A DNA stretch of 37,732 nt from Cellulomonas sp. ACRRI (GTDB lineage Bacteria; Actinomycetota; Actinomycetes; Actinomycetales; Cellulomonadaceae), in contig NZ_JAKRMS010000025.1 of NCBI RefSeq assembly GCF_022346185.1, positions 1 through 37,732 of the forward strand. The letters run 5' to 3'. Both the position numbers and the translations under genes were made by a program. Shown here piece after piece: positions 24,211-32,637 of this stretch. Every line of letters starts with the position of its first letter. Within the stretch, counting starts at the first letter, position 1. Under the pieces are notes generated by a model. The model searched no databases and was not told the origin of the DNA. It saw nothing but the letters and a program-made list of their open reading frames with translations.

Positions 24211-24588
24211 GTGGCCAGCGCCGACTACTTCCTGTCCGGCCACCCGGACGCCGCCCGCGCCGCGCTCGCCGAGGCGCTGGCCGAGCACGGCTTCACGGTC
24301 ACGCCGCGGGCGGACGGCTCGTGGGAGGTCGCCCGGGGCAGCACGACCGCCACCGCCCTGCTCGGCGTCCTCGCGGGCCGGAAGAACCAGCGGCTCGTCT
24401 ACGACGTCCGGTTCTTCGACCACCAGGGCACCCCCGTGGCGCGGTTCGGCCGGGACTCTGGCGCCGGCGCCATGGGCGGCGTCTGGGGTGTCCAGCGGTC
24501 GGAGAACGTGTTCGCGGAGGTGAGCGAGGCCGTCGCCGCGCGGCTGCACGCTCGCGGCCACCTGGCGCACCTGTTCCGCGGCGCGTGA
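24211..24588 (+). CDS. Small protein of unknown function (125 residues)
   Basis: I do not recognise this protein. It is soluble, with an N-terminal helix (AARAALAEALAEHGF), a short beta-rich part (FTVTPRADGSWEVARGS, then QRLVYDVRFFDHQG), a Gly-rich turn (GAGAMGGVWGVQRSE) and a C-terminal helix. There is no signal peptide or membrane segment. GTG 24211 is preceded by GAGAGGA. Its stop lies 10 bp from the stop of the convergent nucleoside hydrolase. It is likely a real gene: the start signal is good and the composition is protein-like. Confidence 0.7.
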   Translation: MASADYFLSGHPDAARAALAEALAEHGFTVTPRADGSWEVARGSTTATALLGVLAGRKNQRLVYDVRFFDHQGTPVARFGRDSGAGAMGGVWGVQRSENVFAEVSEAVAARLHARGHLAHLFRGA

Positions 24589-24598
24589 GCCCGGCGGC

Positions 24599-25543
24599 CT
24601 AGCCCGGCTCGCCGATCCGCTCCAGCGCGTCCACCACCAGGTCCCAGAACCGCTCCCGGTCCAGCTCGAGCGCGATCGCCGTCGGGCAGCCCTCGGGCGC
24701 GGGACCGCGCAGGTCGACCACGGTCATCCCGGTGGTGAGCTCGCCGGCGAGCTCCACGTCGACCGGTGCCCGCCGCACCGTCATCACCGCCGGGTCGACG
24801 ACGTAGGCGACCGCGCACGCATCGTGCACCGGCGGCGCGTCGAACCCCATCGTGTCCCGGTACGACGCGGTGAAGAACGCGAGCAGCTCCTCGACGAACC
24901 GGGCGGGCCCGGTGCCGACGTCGGCGATCCGGCGCACGACCTCCGGGGTGGCGAGCGCCTGGTGCGTCAGGTCCAGCCCGACGACCACGACGTCCCACCC
25001 GGCGCGCAGCACGACCCGCGCCGCCTCGGGGTCCGCCCGGATGTTGAACTCGGCGACCGGCGACCAGTTCCCGGTCCGGTACGCGCCGCCCATGAGCACG
25101 ACCTGCCGCACCCGGTCGACGATCCGCGGCTCCCGCAGCACCGCCAGCGCGATGTTGGTCAGCGGCCCGGTCGGCACGAGCGTCACCGTGCCCGGCTCGC
25201 GGGTCATCACCGTCTCGACGATCAGGTCCACCGCGTGCCGCGGGTCGAGCGCCTGCGCGGGCTCGGGCAGCACCGGACCGTCGAGGCCGGACTCGCCGTG
25301 GATGCGCGCGGCGTGGTCCCGGACCCGGACGATCGGGCGGTCCGCCCCGGCGGCGACGGGGACGCCCGCAAGCCCCGCCACCCGCGCGACGGCGAGCGCG
25401 TTGCGGGTCACCTTGTCGAGGTCCTGGTTGCCCGCGACGGTCGTCACCGCGAGCAGCTCGACCCCCGGGCTTCCGTGCGCCAGCAGCAGCGCCACCGCGT
25501 CGTCGTGGCCGGGGTCGCAGTCGAGGATGATCGGGCGGGGCAT
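24599..25543 (-). CDS. Nucleoside hydrolase (inosine-uridine preferring family)
   Basis: Splits ribonucleosides to base and ribose for salvage. The 314-residue protein has the calcium-binding signature DCDPGHDD (D8, D10, D14, D15), the internal LVPTGPLTNIALA and VLMGGAY blocks, the substrate loop EFNIRADPEAA, and the distal acidic residue in PPVHDACAVAY. All expected motifs are intact. ATG 25543 follows GAGGAG. It is divergent from the F420-dependent oxidoreductase gene. The base preference cannot be told from sequence. Confidence 0.9.
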   Translation of the reverse strand: MPRPIILDCDPGHDDAVALLLAHGSPGVELLAVTTVAGNQDLDKVTRNALAVARVAGLAGVPVAAGADRPIVRVRDHAARIHGESGLDGPVLPEPAQALDPRHAVDLIVETVMTREPGTVTLVPTGPLTNIALAVLREPRIVDRVRQVVLMGGAYRTGNWSPVAEFNIRADPEAARVVLRAGWDVVVVGLDLTHQALATPEVVRRIADVGTGPARFVEELLAFFTASYRDTMGFDAPPVHDACAVAYVVDPAVMTVRRAPVDVELAGELTTGMTVVDLRGPAPEGCPTAIALELDRERFWDLVVDALERIGEPG

Positions 25544-25646
25544 CGGTGCTCCTCACGTCGGCCGGGGGAGCGTCGCAGCGCACGCCGGCGCGGGTCAAGG
25601 GGGCCGCGCGTCGCGCGGACGGAATGTCCCGGTAACACCCGCTGGT

Positions 25647-25652
25647 TAGGCT
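25647..25652 (+). promoter_or_regulatory. Possible -10 box for the oxidoreductase-cofE operon
   Basis: TAGGCT lies 49 bases before the start at 25702. The -35 region has no good match. Confidence 0.35.
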
Positions 25653-25701
25653 CGACGGTGGGGCGCGCGTCCGCGCGGCCCGGGCACGAGGGAGAGCGTT
25701 C

Positions 25702-26721
25702 GTGGCACAGGGTGTGGTGGCCGAGGGCCTGCAGGTCGGGTACGCGGCGATGCTGGAGCAGTTCCATCCGACCGAGGCGGTCGAGCTGTCCGCCTACGCG
25801 GAGCAGCAGGGGTTCCTCGGCACGATGGCGGCCGACCACTACCAGCCGTGGGTCCCGCAGCAGGGGCAGTCCGCGTTCGTCTGGAACGTCCTCGCCGCGC
25901 TGGGCGAGCGGACCACCGGCGACATGGGCCCCGGCGTGACCGCGCCGACCTTCCGCTGGCACCCGGCGATGGTCGCGCAGGCGTCGGCGACGCTGGCCGC
26001 GATGTACCCCGGCCGGCACTGGCTGGGCCTGGGCTCCGGCGAGGCGCTGAACGAGCACATCACGGCCCAGTACTGGCCCGAGGCGCCCGAGCGCATCAAC
26101 CGGATGTTCGAGGCGATCGACATCATCAAGAAGCTGTTCTCGGCGTCGCTCGCGGGCAAGGACGTCAAGCACGCCGGCCAGTTCTACAAGCTCGAGTCGA
26201 CGCGCCTGTGGACCATGCCGGAGGTCGCCCCGGAGATCCTGGTCGCCACGGCCGGCCCCGTCACCGCCAAGCGCGCCGGCAAGCACGCCGACGGCCTCAT
26301 CACCGTCGGCGCCCCGCTGGAGAAGATCAGCGGGCTGTTCGGCAAGTTCGACGAGGGCGTGCGCGAGTCGGGCCGGAACCCGGAGGACCTGCCGAAGGTG
26401 CTCCAGCTGCACCTGTCCTGGGCCGAGACCGACGAGCAGGCGCTCGAGAACGCCATGGTCGAGTGGCCCAACGGCGGCATGAAGTTCCCCAAGGGCGACA
26501 TCCGGTCGCCGTTCGACTTCGCCCAGATGGCCAAGCTCGTGCGCCCCGAGGACTTCGAGGGCCGCATGGTCATCTCGGCCGACCCCGACGTGCACCGCGC
26601 CGAGATCCAGAAGTACGTCGACCTCGGCTTCGACCGGGTCTACCTGCACAACGTCGGCCGGAACCAGCGCGAGTGGATCGACGTGTTCGGCCGGGACGTG
26701 CTGCCGAAGCTGGTGCGCTGA
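25702..26721 (+). CDS. F420-dependent oxidoreductase of the G6PDH-like LLM family
   Basis: A 339-residue luciferase-like TIM-barrel enzyme. The motifs [50 protein letters not shown] and HADGLITVG align with F420-dependent glucose-6-phosphate dehydrogenase and its TIGR-defined sister family. Whether glucose-6-phosphate is the true substrate is unclear. It would reduce F420 with the oxidised substrate in the cytoplasm. GTG 25702 follows GAGGGAGAG. cofE starts 2 bp after its stop, so the enzyme and a cofactor-building step are in one transcript, which supports F420 as the cofactor. Confidence 0.87.
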   Translation: MAQGVVAEGLQVGYAAMLEQFHPTEAVELSAYAEQQGFLGTMAADHYQPWVPQQGQSAFVWNVLAALGERTTGDMGPGVTAPTFRWHPAMVAQASATLAAMYPGRHWLGLGSGEALNEHITAQYWPEAPERINRMFEAIDIIKKLFSASLAGKDVKHAGQFYKLESTRLWTMPEVAPEILVATAGPVTAKRAGKHADGLITVGAPLEKISGLFGKFDEGVRESGRNPEDLPKVLQLHLSWAETDEQALENAMVEWPNGGMKFPKGDIRSPFDFAQMAKLVRPEDFEGRMVISADPDVHRAEIQKYVDLGFDRVYLHNVGRNQREWIDVFGRDVLPKLVR

Positions 26722-26723
26722 CC

Positions 26724-27539
26724 GTGCCCGACGCCGAGGCCGGCCCGGTCTCCGCCGCCGCCGACCTGCTGACCGCCTGGGGCGTCCCCGGCATCGGCGA
26801 GGTCCGCCCCGGCGACGACCTGGCGGCCCTGCTCGGCGACGCCCTGGCGGCGGACGCGTCCGCCCGGCCGGCGACGGCGCTCGCGGACGGCGACGTGCTC
26901 GTCGTGACGAGCAAGGTCGTGTCCAAGGCCGAGGGCCGCGTCGTCCAGGCCGAGGACCGCGAGGCCGCGATCACCGCCGAGACGGTGCGGGTCGTCGCCA
27001 CCCGGGAGCACCCCGGCGGCGTCACCCGGATCGTCGAGAACCGGCTCGGCCTCGTCATGGCCGCCGCCGGGGTCGACGCGTCGAACACCGACGAGGGCAC
27101 CGTCCTGCTGCTGCCCGTCGACCCCGACGCCACCGCGCGGGCGCTGCGCGCGGCCCTGGGGGAGCGGTTCGGGGTGCGGGTCGGGGTGGTCGTGTCCGAC
27201 ACCGCCGGCCGGCCGTGGCGGCAGGGGCAGACCGACATCGCGATCGGCGCCGCCGGCGTGCGGGTCCTCGACGACCTGCGCGGCTCGACGGACACCCACG
27301 GGCGTCCGCTGCAGGTCAGCATGGCGGCGGTCGCCGACGAGATCGCCGCCGCCGCCGAGCTCGTCAAGGGCAAGGCGACCGGCCGTCCGCTCGCCGTGGT
27401 CCGCGGCCTGGCGCACGTCGTGACGGCCGAGGACGGCCCGGGCGCGCGGGTGCTGGTGCGGACGGGCCCGGACGACATGTTCGCCGAGGGCACCGCGGAG
27501 GCGTACGCGCGGGGGTGGAAGGACGCGGCGGGGCGCTGA
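26724..27539 (+). CDS. cofE: Coenzyme F420-0:L-glutamate ligase, stand-alone CofE
   Basis: Adds the gamma-linked glutamate tail to F420-0. The 271-residue protein shows the CofE core: [35 protein letters not shown], and [21 protein letters not shown], followed by [18 protein letters not shown]. It stops where the C-terminal nitroreductase-like domain of mycobacterial FbiB would begin, so it is CofE only. GTG 26724 lies 2 bp after the oxidoreductase stop; no strong ribosome site is visible, so translation is probably coupled. With cofC and cofD elsewhere in the window, it indicates F420 synthesis. Confidence 0.9.
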   Translation: MPDAEAGPVSAAADLLTAWGVPGIGEVRPGDDLAALLGDALAADASARPATALADGDVLVVTSKVVSKAEGRVVQAEDREAAITAETVRVVATREHPGGVTRIVENRLGLVMAAAGVDASNTDEGTVLLLPVDPDATARALRAALGERFGVRVGVVVSDTAGRPWRQGQTDIAIGAAGVRVLDDLRGSTDTHGRPLQVSMAAVADEIAAAAELVKGKATGRPLAVVRGLAHVVTAEDGPGARVLVRTGPDDMFAEGTAEAYARGWKDAAGR

Positions 27540-27563
27540 GGCGCGCCCGGGTCAGCGCCCGGG

Positions 27564-27944
27564 TCAGCGCCCCGGCTGCTGCGCCGCGATCTGCGCCGAC
27601 TGCCCCGTCGCGCCCGGCTCGCCGGCCGGGATCGGCTCCGCGATCACGGCGGTGCCGTAGGCGCACACCTCGCTGAACTGCCCGATCGAGTCGGTGTCGA
27701 ACCGCATCGCGACGATCGCGTTCGCCCCGCGCTGCGCCGCCTCCTCGGTCATGCGGCGCATCACCTCGTGCCGGGACTCGTACATGATCTTGGTGTACTC
27801 GGGGATCTCGCCGCCGCCGATGGAGCGGAAGCCCGCCGTGAAGTTGGCCCCGATGTTGGTCGAGCGCACGGTCAGGCCCATGACCTCGCCGAGCACCGCC
27901 TGGATGCGGTAGCCGGGGATCTCGTTGCTGGTCACCACGATCAT
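27564..27944 (-). CDS. YbjQ/UPF0145 family protein
   Basis: A 126-residue soluble protein. The opening VVTSNEIPGYRIQAVLGEVMGLTVRS, the Gly-rich FRSIGGGEIPEYTKI, and ERGANAIVAMRFDTDSIG-like sequence are typical of UPF0145 (YbjQ), proposed to be a pentameric heavy-metal-binding-like fold of unknown role. The last 20 residues are Gln/Ala-rich. ATG 27944 has no clear ribosome site, so it may be leaderless. It is convergent with cofE, with a 24-bp gap that holds a short GCCCGGGTCA tandem repeat. Confidence 0.88.
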   Translation of the reverse strand: MIVVTSNEIPGYRIQAVLGEVMGLTVRSTNIGANFTAGFRSIGGGEIPEYTKIMYESRHEVMRRMTEEAAQRGANAIVAMRFDTDSIGQFSEVCAYGTAVIAEPIPAGEPGATGQSAQIAAQQPGR

Positions 27945-28037
27945 GCGGCGATCGTGCCAGCCCCGGACCGCGCGCGGCGAACCGGGCGCGAGGGATCACC
28001 CGGCCGCCGGGTCCGCCGCCACCCGCCCGGGCGCGGC

Positions 28038-28043
28038 TAGCAT
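28038..28043 (+). promoter_or_regulatory. Possible -10 box for the gene at 28106
   Basis: TAGCAT lies 62 bases before the start codon, in the divergent region with ybjQ. No clear -35 is seen. Confidence 0.35.
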
Positions 28044-28105
28044 CGCGGGGCCGGGCCCGACGGTGCGGCGCCGACGGCGGGGGCACGACGAGAGGGAGGC
28101 CCGGG

Positions 28106-28498
28106 TTGGGCACGTCCGAGAAGTTCCAGTACGGCGACGGTCGGTGGGGCGGCGACCTCGCGGCCACCCCGAGCCTGGCGATCGAGGTCCAGGACAGCGA
28201 CATCGCGGTGATCGACTACCGGCCGGCGCCGGAGGGCCTCGGCCGGTTCTACCTCGGGTTCCAGCCGCGCGACCTCTACGACGACCCGGCCGAGAGCGAG
28301 CCCGTCGACATCGAGGGCGAGGCCGAGGCCTTCGCCACGTGGTCCGAGGCCGTCGGCGCGCTCGATGTGCAGCCGAAGGAGGTCCGGCGGCTCATGGCGA
28401 TCGAGGGCGAGGAGCCGGAGGACACGTTCGTCGAGGAGACGGTGGTCCGGCTGCTGCGGCTCGTCGGGCTGTCGGTGCCGAAGGGGCTCGCGGGCTAG
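28106..28498 (+). CDS. Acidic protein of unknown function (130 residues), TTG start
   Basis: I do not recognise a family. The protein is soluble and acidic, with GDGRWGGDLAATPSLAIEV and IAVIDYRPAPEGLGRFYLGF near the N-terminus and a helical, Glu-rich second half (PKEVRRLMAIEGEEPEDTFVEE). There is no signal peptide. TTG 28106 is chosen because GAGAGGGAGG ends 6 bases upstream and no other start is placed so well. Its TAG stop overlaps the stop of the convergent MFS gene in a shared CTAG. Confidence 0.65.
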   Translation: MGTSEKFQYGDGRWGGDLAATPSLAIEVQDSDIAVIDYRPAPEGLGRFYLGFQPRDLYDDPAESEPVDIEGEAEAFATWSEAVGALDVQPKEVRRLMAIEGEEPEDTFVEETVVRLLRLVGLSVPKGLAG

Positions 28499-29697
28499 GC
28501 CGGCGAGGCGTCGGGAACCTCGCGCCGCGCGGCGGCCGCCGCCGGACGGTCGCCGACGCCGATCCGGCGCAGCGCGCACGGACCGGCGGCGGCCGCGACC
28601 AGCAGCAGCGCGGCCAGGACCCCGCAGACGAGCGCCCAGGAGGTGGAGCCGTACAGTGCGCCGGCGGTCGCCGAGCCGAGCGCCCCACCGGCGAGTGCGG
28701 CGTTCCCGAGCAGGCTCATGCCGCGCCCGCTGCGCCCGGGCGCCACCACCTCCGCCACGGCAGCCTCGTGGATCGGCGTCAGGGCCGCCCACGCCGCGCT
28801 GGTGAGGACCCAGAGACCGGCGATCGCCACCGGACCGGGGGCGACGGCCAAGCCTGCGGCGAATACCGCCGAGCCGGCGCCGGCCGCCACGTAGACCGGG
28901 CGTCGTCCCCACCGCGCGGTCAGCCGGTGCAGCGGGCCGGGGAGCACGGTCAGTGCGATGCCGCCGGGCAGGAAGACCAGTGCGATCTGCACGACGTCCA
29001 GGTCGTACGCCTGCTGCAGGTGCAGCAGGAGGAGCAGGCCGACCCCGGACTCGGCGACCGCGGTCAGCGCGACGACCCCGAGCAGCGGAGCGAGCCGCCG
29101 CGCGTCGCCCCCGGGGCCTCGGTCCGACGGACCGGCCGCGCAGTCACGTGCACGCGGGACGGCCCGGAGCAGGGCCGCGGCGCCGACCAGGCACGTCGCG
29201 CCCAGGCAGGCGAACACGCCGCGGTACCCGAGGTGGGGGAGCAGGACCATCGCCGGCACCCAGTAGAGCCACGCCGCCATCGCCACCCGGGAGAACAGCC
29301 GCGCGAACGCCGCGTCGTCGTCCTCCAGGCGCTCCGCGGTGATGGCACGCACCGACACCCACAGCACGGCGCCGCCCACACCCGTCGTGGCCGCGGCGGC
29401 CAGCCCGGCGCCGAGGCCCGGAGCCAGCGCGTACCCCAGCCAGCCGACGCCGTAGAGCAGCGCCCCGAGGGCCGCGACCCTGGTCCGCTCGCGGGTGTCG
29501 GCCAGCCGGCCGGCGAGCGGGCGCGCGGCGAACGAGCACGCGAGCTCCAGCGCGACGAGCGCACCGATCTGGGCGGGGGTCGCGCCCAGCTCGACTCCGG
29601 CCCAGAGCGGCAGCAGGAAGTCCAGGACGTCGGCCGACCCGCCGACGGTCGCGGCGCCGAGCACGGACGCGCGCTGCCGATCGAGGCGGTGGCCCAT
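28495..29697 (-). CDS. MFS transporter
   Basis: A 400-residue major facilitator with about 12 membrane segments starting near residue 20. Motif-A-like sequence is RPLAGRLADTRERTRVAALG, and the second half contains GPLHRLTARWGRRPVYV. It resembles drug-efflux-type MFS proteins but the substrate cannot be told. ATG 29697 has no ribosome site, and TACGTT lies 8 bases upstream, so it may be leaderless. It is divergent from the SDR gene. Its TAG stop shares the palindrome CTAG with the convergent gene. Confidence 0.83.
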   Translation of the reverse strand: MGHRLDRQRASVLGAATVGGSADVLDFLLPLWAGVELGATPAQIGALVALELACSFAARPLAGRLADTRERTRVAALGALLYGVGWLGYALAPGLGAGLAAAATTGVGGAVLWVSVRAITAERLEDDDAAFARLFSRVAMAAWLYWVPAMVLLPHLGYRGVFACLGATCLVGAAALLRAVPRARDCAAGPSDRGPGGDARRLAPLLGVVALTAVAESGVGLLLLLHLQQAYDLDVVQIALVFLPGGIALTVLPGPLHRLTARWGRRPVYVAAGAGSAVFAAGLAVAPGPVAIAGLWVLTSAAWAALTPIHEAAVAEVVAPGRSGRGMSLLGNAALAGGALGSATAGALYGSTSWALVCGVLAALLLVAAAAGPCALRRIGVGDRPAAAAARREVPDASPA

Positions 29698-29705
29698 GCC
29701 CAGCT

Positions 29706-29711
29706 AACGTA
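29706..29711 (-). promoter_or_regulatory. -10 box of a leaderless-type promoter for the MFS gene
   Basis: The minus strand reads TACGTT, 8 bases before ATG 29697, with no ribosome site between. Confidence 0.4.
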
Positions 29712-29767
29712 GCGGCGCCGGAGCACGCGCGGACGGGTTCCGGGAGTCCTGCTGGGGGAGCGTCGCG

Positions 29768-30526
29768 ATGAGGATCGCCGTCTGCGGTGGTACGGGCGTG
29801 GTGGGGCGGCACGTGGTGCGCGTCGCCGCCGCGCGGGGGCACGAGGTGGCCGTCCTGAGCCGCGCCGAGGGCGTCGACCTCGCCCGGGGCCCCGAGGACG
29901 CGGTGGACGCCGCGCTCGCGGGGGCCGACGCGGTGGTCGACGTGCTGAGCACGAGCACGCTGTCGGCGAAGGGCGCGGTGGCGTTCTTCACGGCGACCAC
30001 CCGTCGGCTGCTGGCCGCGGAGCAGCGGGTCGGCGTGCCGCACCACGTGACCCTGTCGATCGTCGGGATCGACGGGATCGACGCGTCCTACTACGCGGGC
30101 AAGCTCGCCCAGGAGCGGCTGGTCGCGGCGGGCGGGGTCCCGCACTCGATCGTGCGGGCTGCGCAGTTCCACGAGTTCGCGGGGCAGATCGTGGCCCGGG
30201 CATCGCTCGGGCCGGTGACGCTCGCGCCGCGGACGCTGACCCGGCCGGTCGCCGCCGCCGAGGTCGCGGACCACCTGGTGGCGGTGGCCGAGGGCGGGCC
30301 GGTCGGTCGCGCGCCGGACCTGGTCGGACCGGCCGACGACACGCTGGCGGCGATGATCCGCCGGCTCTCGGCGCACGAGGGCACGCGGCGCCGGGTGCTC
30401 GAGGTGCGGCTCCCGGGCCGGTACGGGGCGGGTCTGGCCTCGGGCGCGCTCCGCGGCGGACCCGACGCGGTGCGGGGGCGGTTGTCGTTCGACGACTGGC
30501 TGGGGTCGACGGTCCGGGCCGGCTGA
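29768..30526 (+). CDS. NAD(P)-binding SDR/NmrA-like protein
   Basis: A 252-residue Rossmann-fold protein. The N-terminus MRIAVCGGTGVVGRHVVR has the GGTGxxGxxV nucleotide-binding loop of atypical short-chain dehydrogenases. The block VPHHVTLSIVGID and then YYAGKLAQERLV has the Tyr-x-x-x-Lys spacing (YAGK) found at SDR active sites. It is similar to NmrA-like quinone or flavin reductases. ATG 29768 follows GGGGGAG. The substrate is unknown, and it is divergent from the MFS gene. Confidence 0.85.
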   Translation: MRIAVCGGTGVVGRHVVRVAAARGHEVAVLSRAEGVDLARGPEDAVDAALAGADAVVDVLSTSTLSAKGAVAFFTATTRRLLAAEQRVGVPHHVTLSIVGIDGIDASYYAGKLAQERLVAAGGVPHSIVRAAQFHEFAGQIVARASLGPVTLAPRTLTRPVAAAEVADHLVAVAEGGPVGRAPDLVGPADDTLAAMIRRLSAHEGTRRRVLEVRLPGRYGAGLASGALRGGPDAVRGRLSFDDWLGSTVRAG

Positions 30527-30548
30527 GCCCGCGCCGACACCCGGTGGC

Positions 30549-30586
30549 CGGGCGGCGGTGCGGTCACCGGACCGGTCCGCCGCCCG
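30549..30586. terminator. Hairpin between the convergent SDR and HhH-GPD genes
   Basis: Ten-bp arms (30549-30558 and 30577-30586) with an 18-base loop lie 22 bp after one stop and 9 bp before the other. This could end transcripts from both sides. Confidence 0.5.
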
Positions 30587-30595
30587 CCCGCGGGC

Positions 30596-31168
30596 CTACG
30601 CCTTCGCGGCCCGCGCGGCGGCCTTCGCGGCCTGCTTGGTCTCGCGGACCCGCCGCAGCGACTCCGGGTCGCGCACGTCGGCGATCGACCGCGGGACGTC
30701 GTCGGCGTAGGCGCCCGCGGCCTCCTGCCAGCCGGCCGGCGTGACCCCGCGCTGCTTCGCGAGCAGCGCCAGGAAGATGCGCGCCTTCTGGTCGCCGAAC
30801 CCGGGCAGCGCCTTCAGCCGCTTCAGCACGGTCGCGCCGTCCGGGTCGCCGTCGGCCCAGATCCGGGTCACGTCGCCGTCGTAGTCGTCGACCACGGCGC
30901 GGGCCACGGCCTGGATGCGGCCCGCCATCGACCCCGGGAACCGGTGCACGGCCGGGGGAGTGGCGCACAGCGCGGTGAACTCCTCGGGGTCGGCCTCGGC
31001 GATCCGCCGGACGTCGAACCCGCCCATGCGCTGCTCGATCTTGGCCGGGCCCGCGAACGCCGACTCCATCGTGACCTGCTGGTCCAGGAGCATCCCGACG
31101 AGCAGCGCGAACGGGTCGGAGTCGAGCAGGCGGTCCGCCTCGGGGTCGCCGGTCAGCCACAGGGTCAT
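30596..31168 (-). CDS. HhH-GPD family protein (uncharacterised DNA-glycosylase-like)
   Basis: A 190-residue helical protein with the start MTLWLTGDPEADRLLDSDPF and the LVGMLLDQQVTMESAFAG helix of the actinobacterial HhH-GPD-like family, and a helix-hairpin-helix LPGFGDQKARIFLALL at about 121-136. The tail is Lys/Ala-rich. No catalytic lysine or iron-sulfur cysteines typical of EndoIII are seen, so glycosylase activity is uncertain. ATG 31168 has no ribosome site; CACAAT lies 6 bases upstream, so it may be leaderless. Function is unassigned beyond probable DNA contact. Confidence 0.8.
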   Translation of the reverse strand: MTLWLTGDPEADRLLDSDPFALLVGMLLDQQVTMESAFAGPAKIEQRMGGFDVRRIAEADPEEFTALCATPPAVHRFPGSMAGRIQAVARAVVDDYDGDVTRIWADGDPDGATVLKRLKALPGFGDQKARIFLALLAKQRGVTPAGWQEAAGAYADDVPRSIADVRDPESLRRVRETKQAAKAAARAAKA

Positions 31169-31285
31169 CGCGCCATTGTGCCCGGGCGCCGCGCGCCGCG
31201 GATCTCACCCGCTGCGGGTGCCACGCGGCCGTTGCCGGGATCGCCGCGAGGGCGGACCGTGGAGGGAGCACGAGGGGGTGCCGCC

Positions 31286-31849
31286 ATGCGTCGTCGGCTG
31301 CTCGTCTGGTTGTCGGTCCTGTCGCTGCTGCTCGGGGGGAGCGTGCTCGTGGCCCCCGCGGCCGCGGCGCACCCGTACTGCGGGCAGGTCTGGGGGTCGC
31401 TCGCGAAGGGCGTGCCGGGCATGTCCGCGGGGCAGCTCACGAACGTGCGTGCGGGGCGGCACGCCTGCTACGACCGGCTCGTGCTGGACGTCGACCGGCC
31501 GCTGACGGCGTGGTCCGTGCAGTACGTCCCGCAGGTCGTCGCGGACGGCTCCGGGGCGGTGGTCCCGGTCCGGGGCGGCGCGCGGCTCGAGGTCGTCGCG
31601 CGGGTGAACGTCCTGCCGACGGACGCGTTCTTCGTGGGCGTGGGCAGCGACGTGGTCAGCACCGCGGGCTACCAGACGTTCCGGCAGGTGGCCTGGGCGG
31701 GCAGCTTCGAGGGCGTCTCGACCGTCGGCCTGGGCGTGCGGGCGCGGCTGCCGTTCCGGGCGTTCGTGCTCGCCGGCCCCGGTGCGGGGTCGCGGCTGGT
31801 CGTCGACGTCGGGCACCAGTGGTGCGCCCCCGGGCACGTCGACTGCTGA
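31286..31849 (+). CDS. Secreted protein with AMIN-like domain
   Basis: A 187-residue exported protein. The signal peptide (residues 1-28, LLVWLSVLSLLLGGSVLVAPAA) is cut before HPYCG. The mature part has the AMIN-like beta-rich pattern of actinobacterial secreted proteins: CYDRLVLDVDRP, VARVNVLPTDAFF, and a closing GSRLVVDVGH. Four cysteines (two near the start of the mature part, two near the end) could form disulfides. ATG 31286 follows a GAGGGGG tract; a longer frame upstream is shadow of the HhH gene. Its stop faces a small minus-strand gene 21 bp away. Confidence 0.83.
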   Translation: MRRRLLVWLSVLSLLLGGSVLVAPAAAAHPYCGQVWGSLAKGVPGMSAGQLTNVRAGRHACYDRLVLDVDRPLTAWSVQYVPQVVADGSGAVVPVRGGARLEVVARVNVLPTDAFFVGVGSDVVSTAGYQTFRQVAWAGSFEGVSTVGLGVRARLPFRAFVLAGPGAGSRLVVDVGHQWCAPGHVDC

Positions 31850-31870
31850 CGCGCCGCGCGCCGCGCGAGA

Positions 31871-32044
31871 TCAGGGCCGGCCGGTGAGGTCGGCCGCCGC
31901 CGGCCACCGCAGGTCCGGGCAGTCGGCCGCCGTGGCGCAGAACCGCGCGGGCTCGTGCGCGCCCCAGCCGAGCGGGACGGCGACGATGCCGGTGAGGCAG
32001 CCCACCAGGGTGAGCACGGACATGACGCGCTGACGCACGCTCAT
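31871..32044 (-). CDS. Small membrane or exported protein (57 residues)
   Basis: The protein starts MSVRQRVMSVLTLVGCLTGI and has one hydrophobic segment (about 8-25), followed by WGAHEPARFCATAADCPD with two cysteines. ATG 32044 is preceded by AGGAGG with 7-base spacing, one of the best ribosome sites in the window, so the gene is probably real although short. A longer frame to 32098 lacks such a start. The role is unknown. Confidence 0.6.
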   Translation of the reverse strand: MSVRQRVMSVLTLVGCLTGIVAVPLGWGAHEPARFCATAADCPDLRWPAAADLTGRP

Positions 32045-32218
32045 CACCCCGCCTCCTGCCCGGCTCCTGCCCGGCCCCGCGACATCCTGTCCCCCCACCC
32101 ATCGGCGGCGGGAGGCCCGCGTGGAGGGCGCATCCGGGTGATCGCGAGGGGGTGACCGGGTGGACGCCGCCCTGCCAGGATCGGGAGAGGACGGCTCACG
32201 CGGACGAGGGGAGCACGC

Positions 32219-32584
32219 ATGGCCGAGGTCACGGAGTACGTCGCGTCGCTGGCGGAGCCGGAGCGGGCGGTGGTCGCCGGGCTGCTGGACCGGGCGCGGG
32301 CGCTGGTGCCCGACGTCGAGGAGGGCACGAGCTACGGCATGGCGGCGTACCGCTACCGGGGCCGGCCCCTGGTGACGGTGTCGGTCGGGCCGCGCGGCTG
32401 CACGGCGTACCCGTTCAGCTCGGACGTCGTCGCGGCCGTGCTGGCGACGCTCGACGGCTTCGACGCGACGAAGGGCGGCATCCGGTTCACCGCGGACCGG
32501 CCGCTGCCGCCCGAGGCCTTCGACGCGCTCGTCACCGGGCGGCGCGCCGAGATCGACGCCGCCCTGGACCGGACCCGGGGCTGA
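32219..32584 (+). CDS. DUF1801/YdhG-like protein
   Basis: A 121-residue soluble protein. The pattern YVASLAEPERAVVAGLLDRAR, then EGTSYGMAAYRYRGRPLVTVSVGPRGCTAYPF, then KGGIRFTADRPLPPEAFDAL matches the DUF1801 fold (YdhG-like, sometimes called iron-chaperone related; relatives are of unclear function). ATG 32219 follows GAGGGGAG. cofC follows after 53 bp with its own promoter candidate. Confidence 0.82.
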   Translation: MAEVTEYVASLAEPERAVVAGLLDRARALVPDVEEGTSYGMAAYRYRGRPLVTVSVGPRGCTAYPFSSDVVAAVLATLDGFDATKGGIRFTADRPLPPEAFDALVTGRRAEIDAALDRTRG

Positions 32585-32625
32585 CCGGGCCCGGACGCGG
32601 GCGGCGCTCCCCGGGCCGCCCCGCG

Positions 32626-32631
32626 TAGGGT
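32626..32631 (+). promoter_or_regulatory. -10 box of a leaderless-type promoter for cofC
   Basis: TAGGGT lies 6 bases before the GTG at 32638, with no ribosome site. The transcript should start at or near the start codon. Confidence 0.5.
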
Positions 32632-32637
32632 GCGTCC

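Noticed and set aside
27541..27572. Tandem GCCCGGGTCA repeat between cofE and ybjQ
   Set aside because: Only two full copies in a 24-bp gap, with no stem strong enough to call; probably chance in GC-rich DNA.
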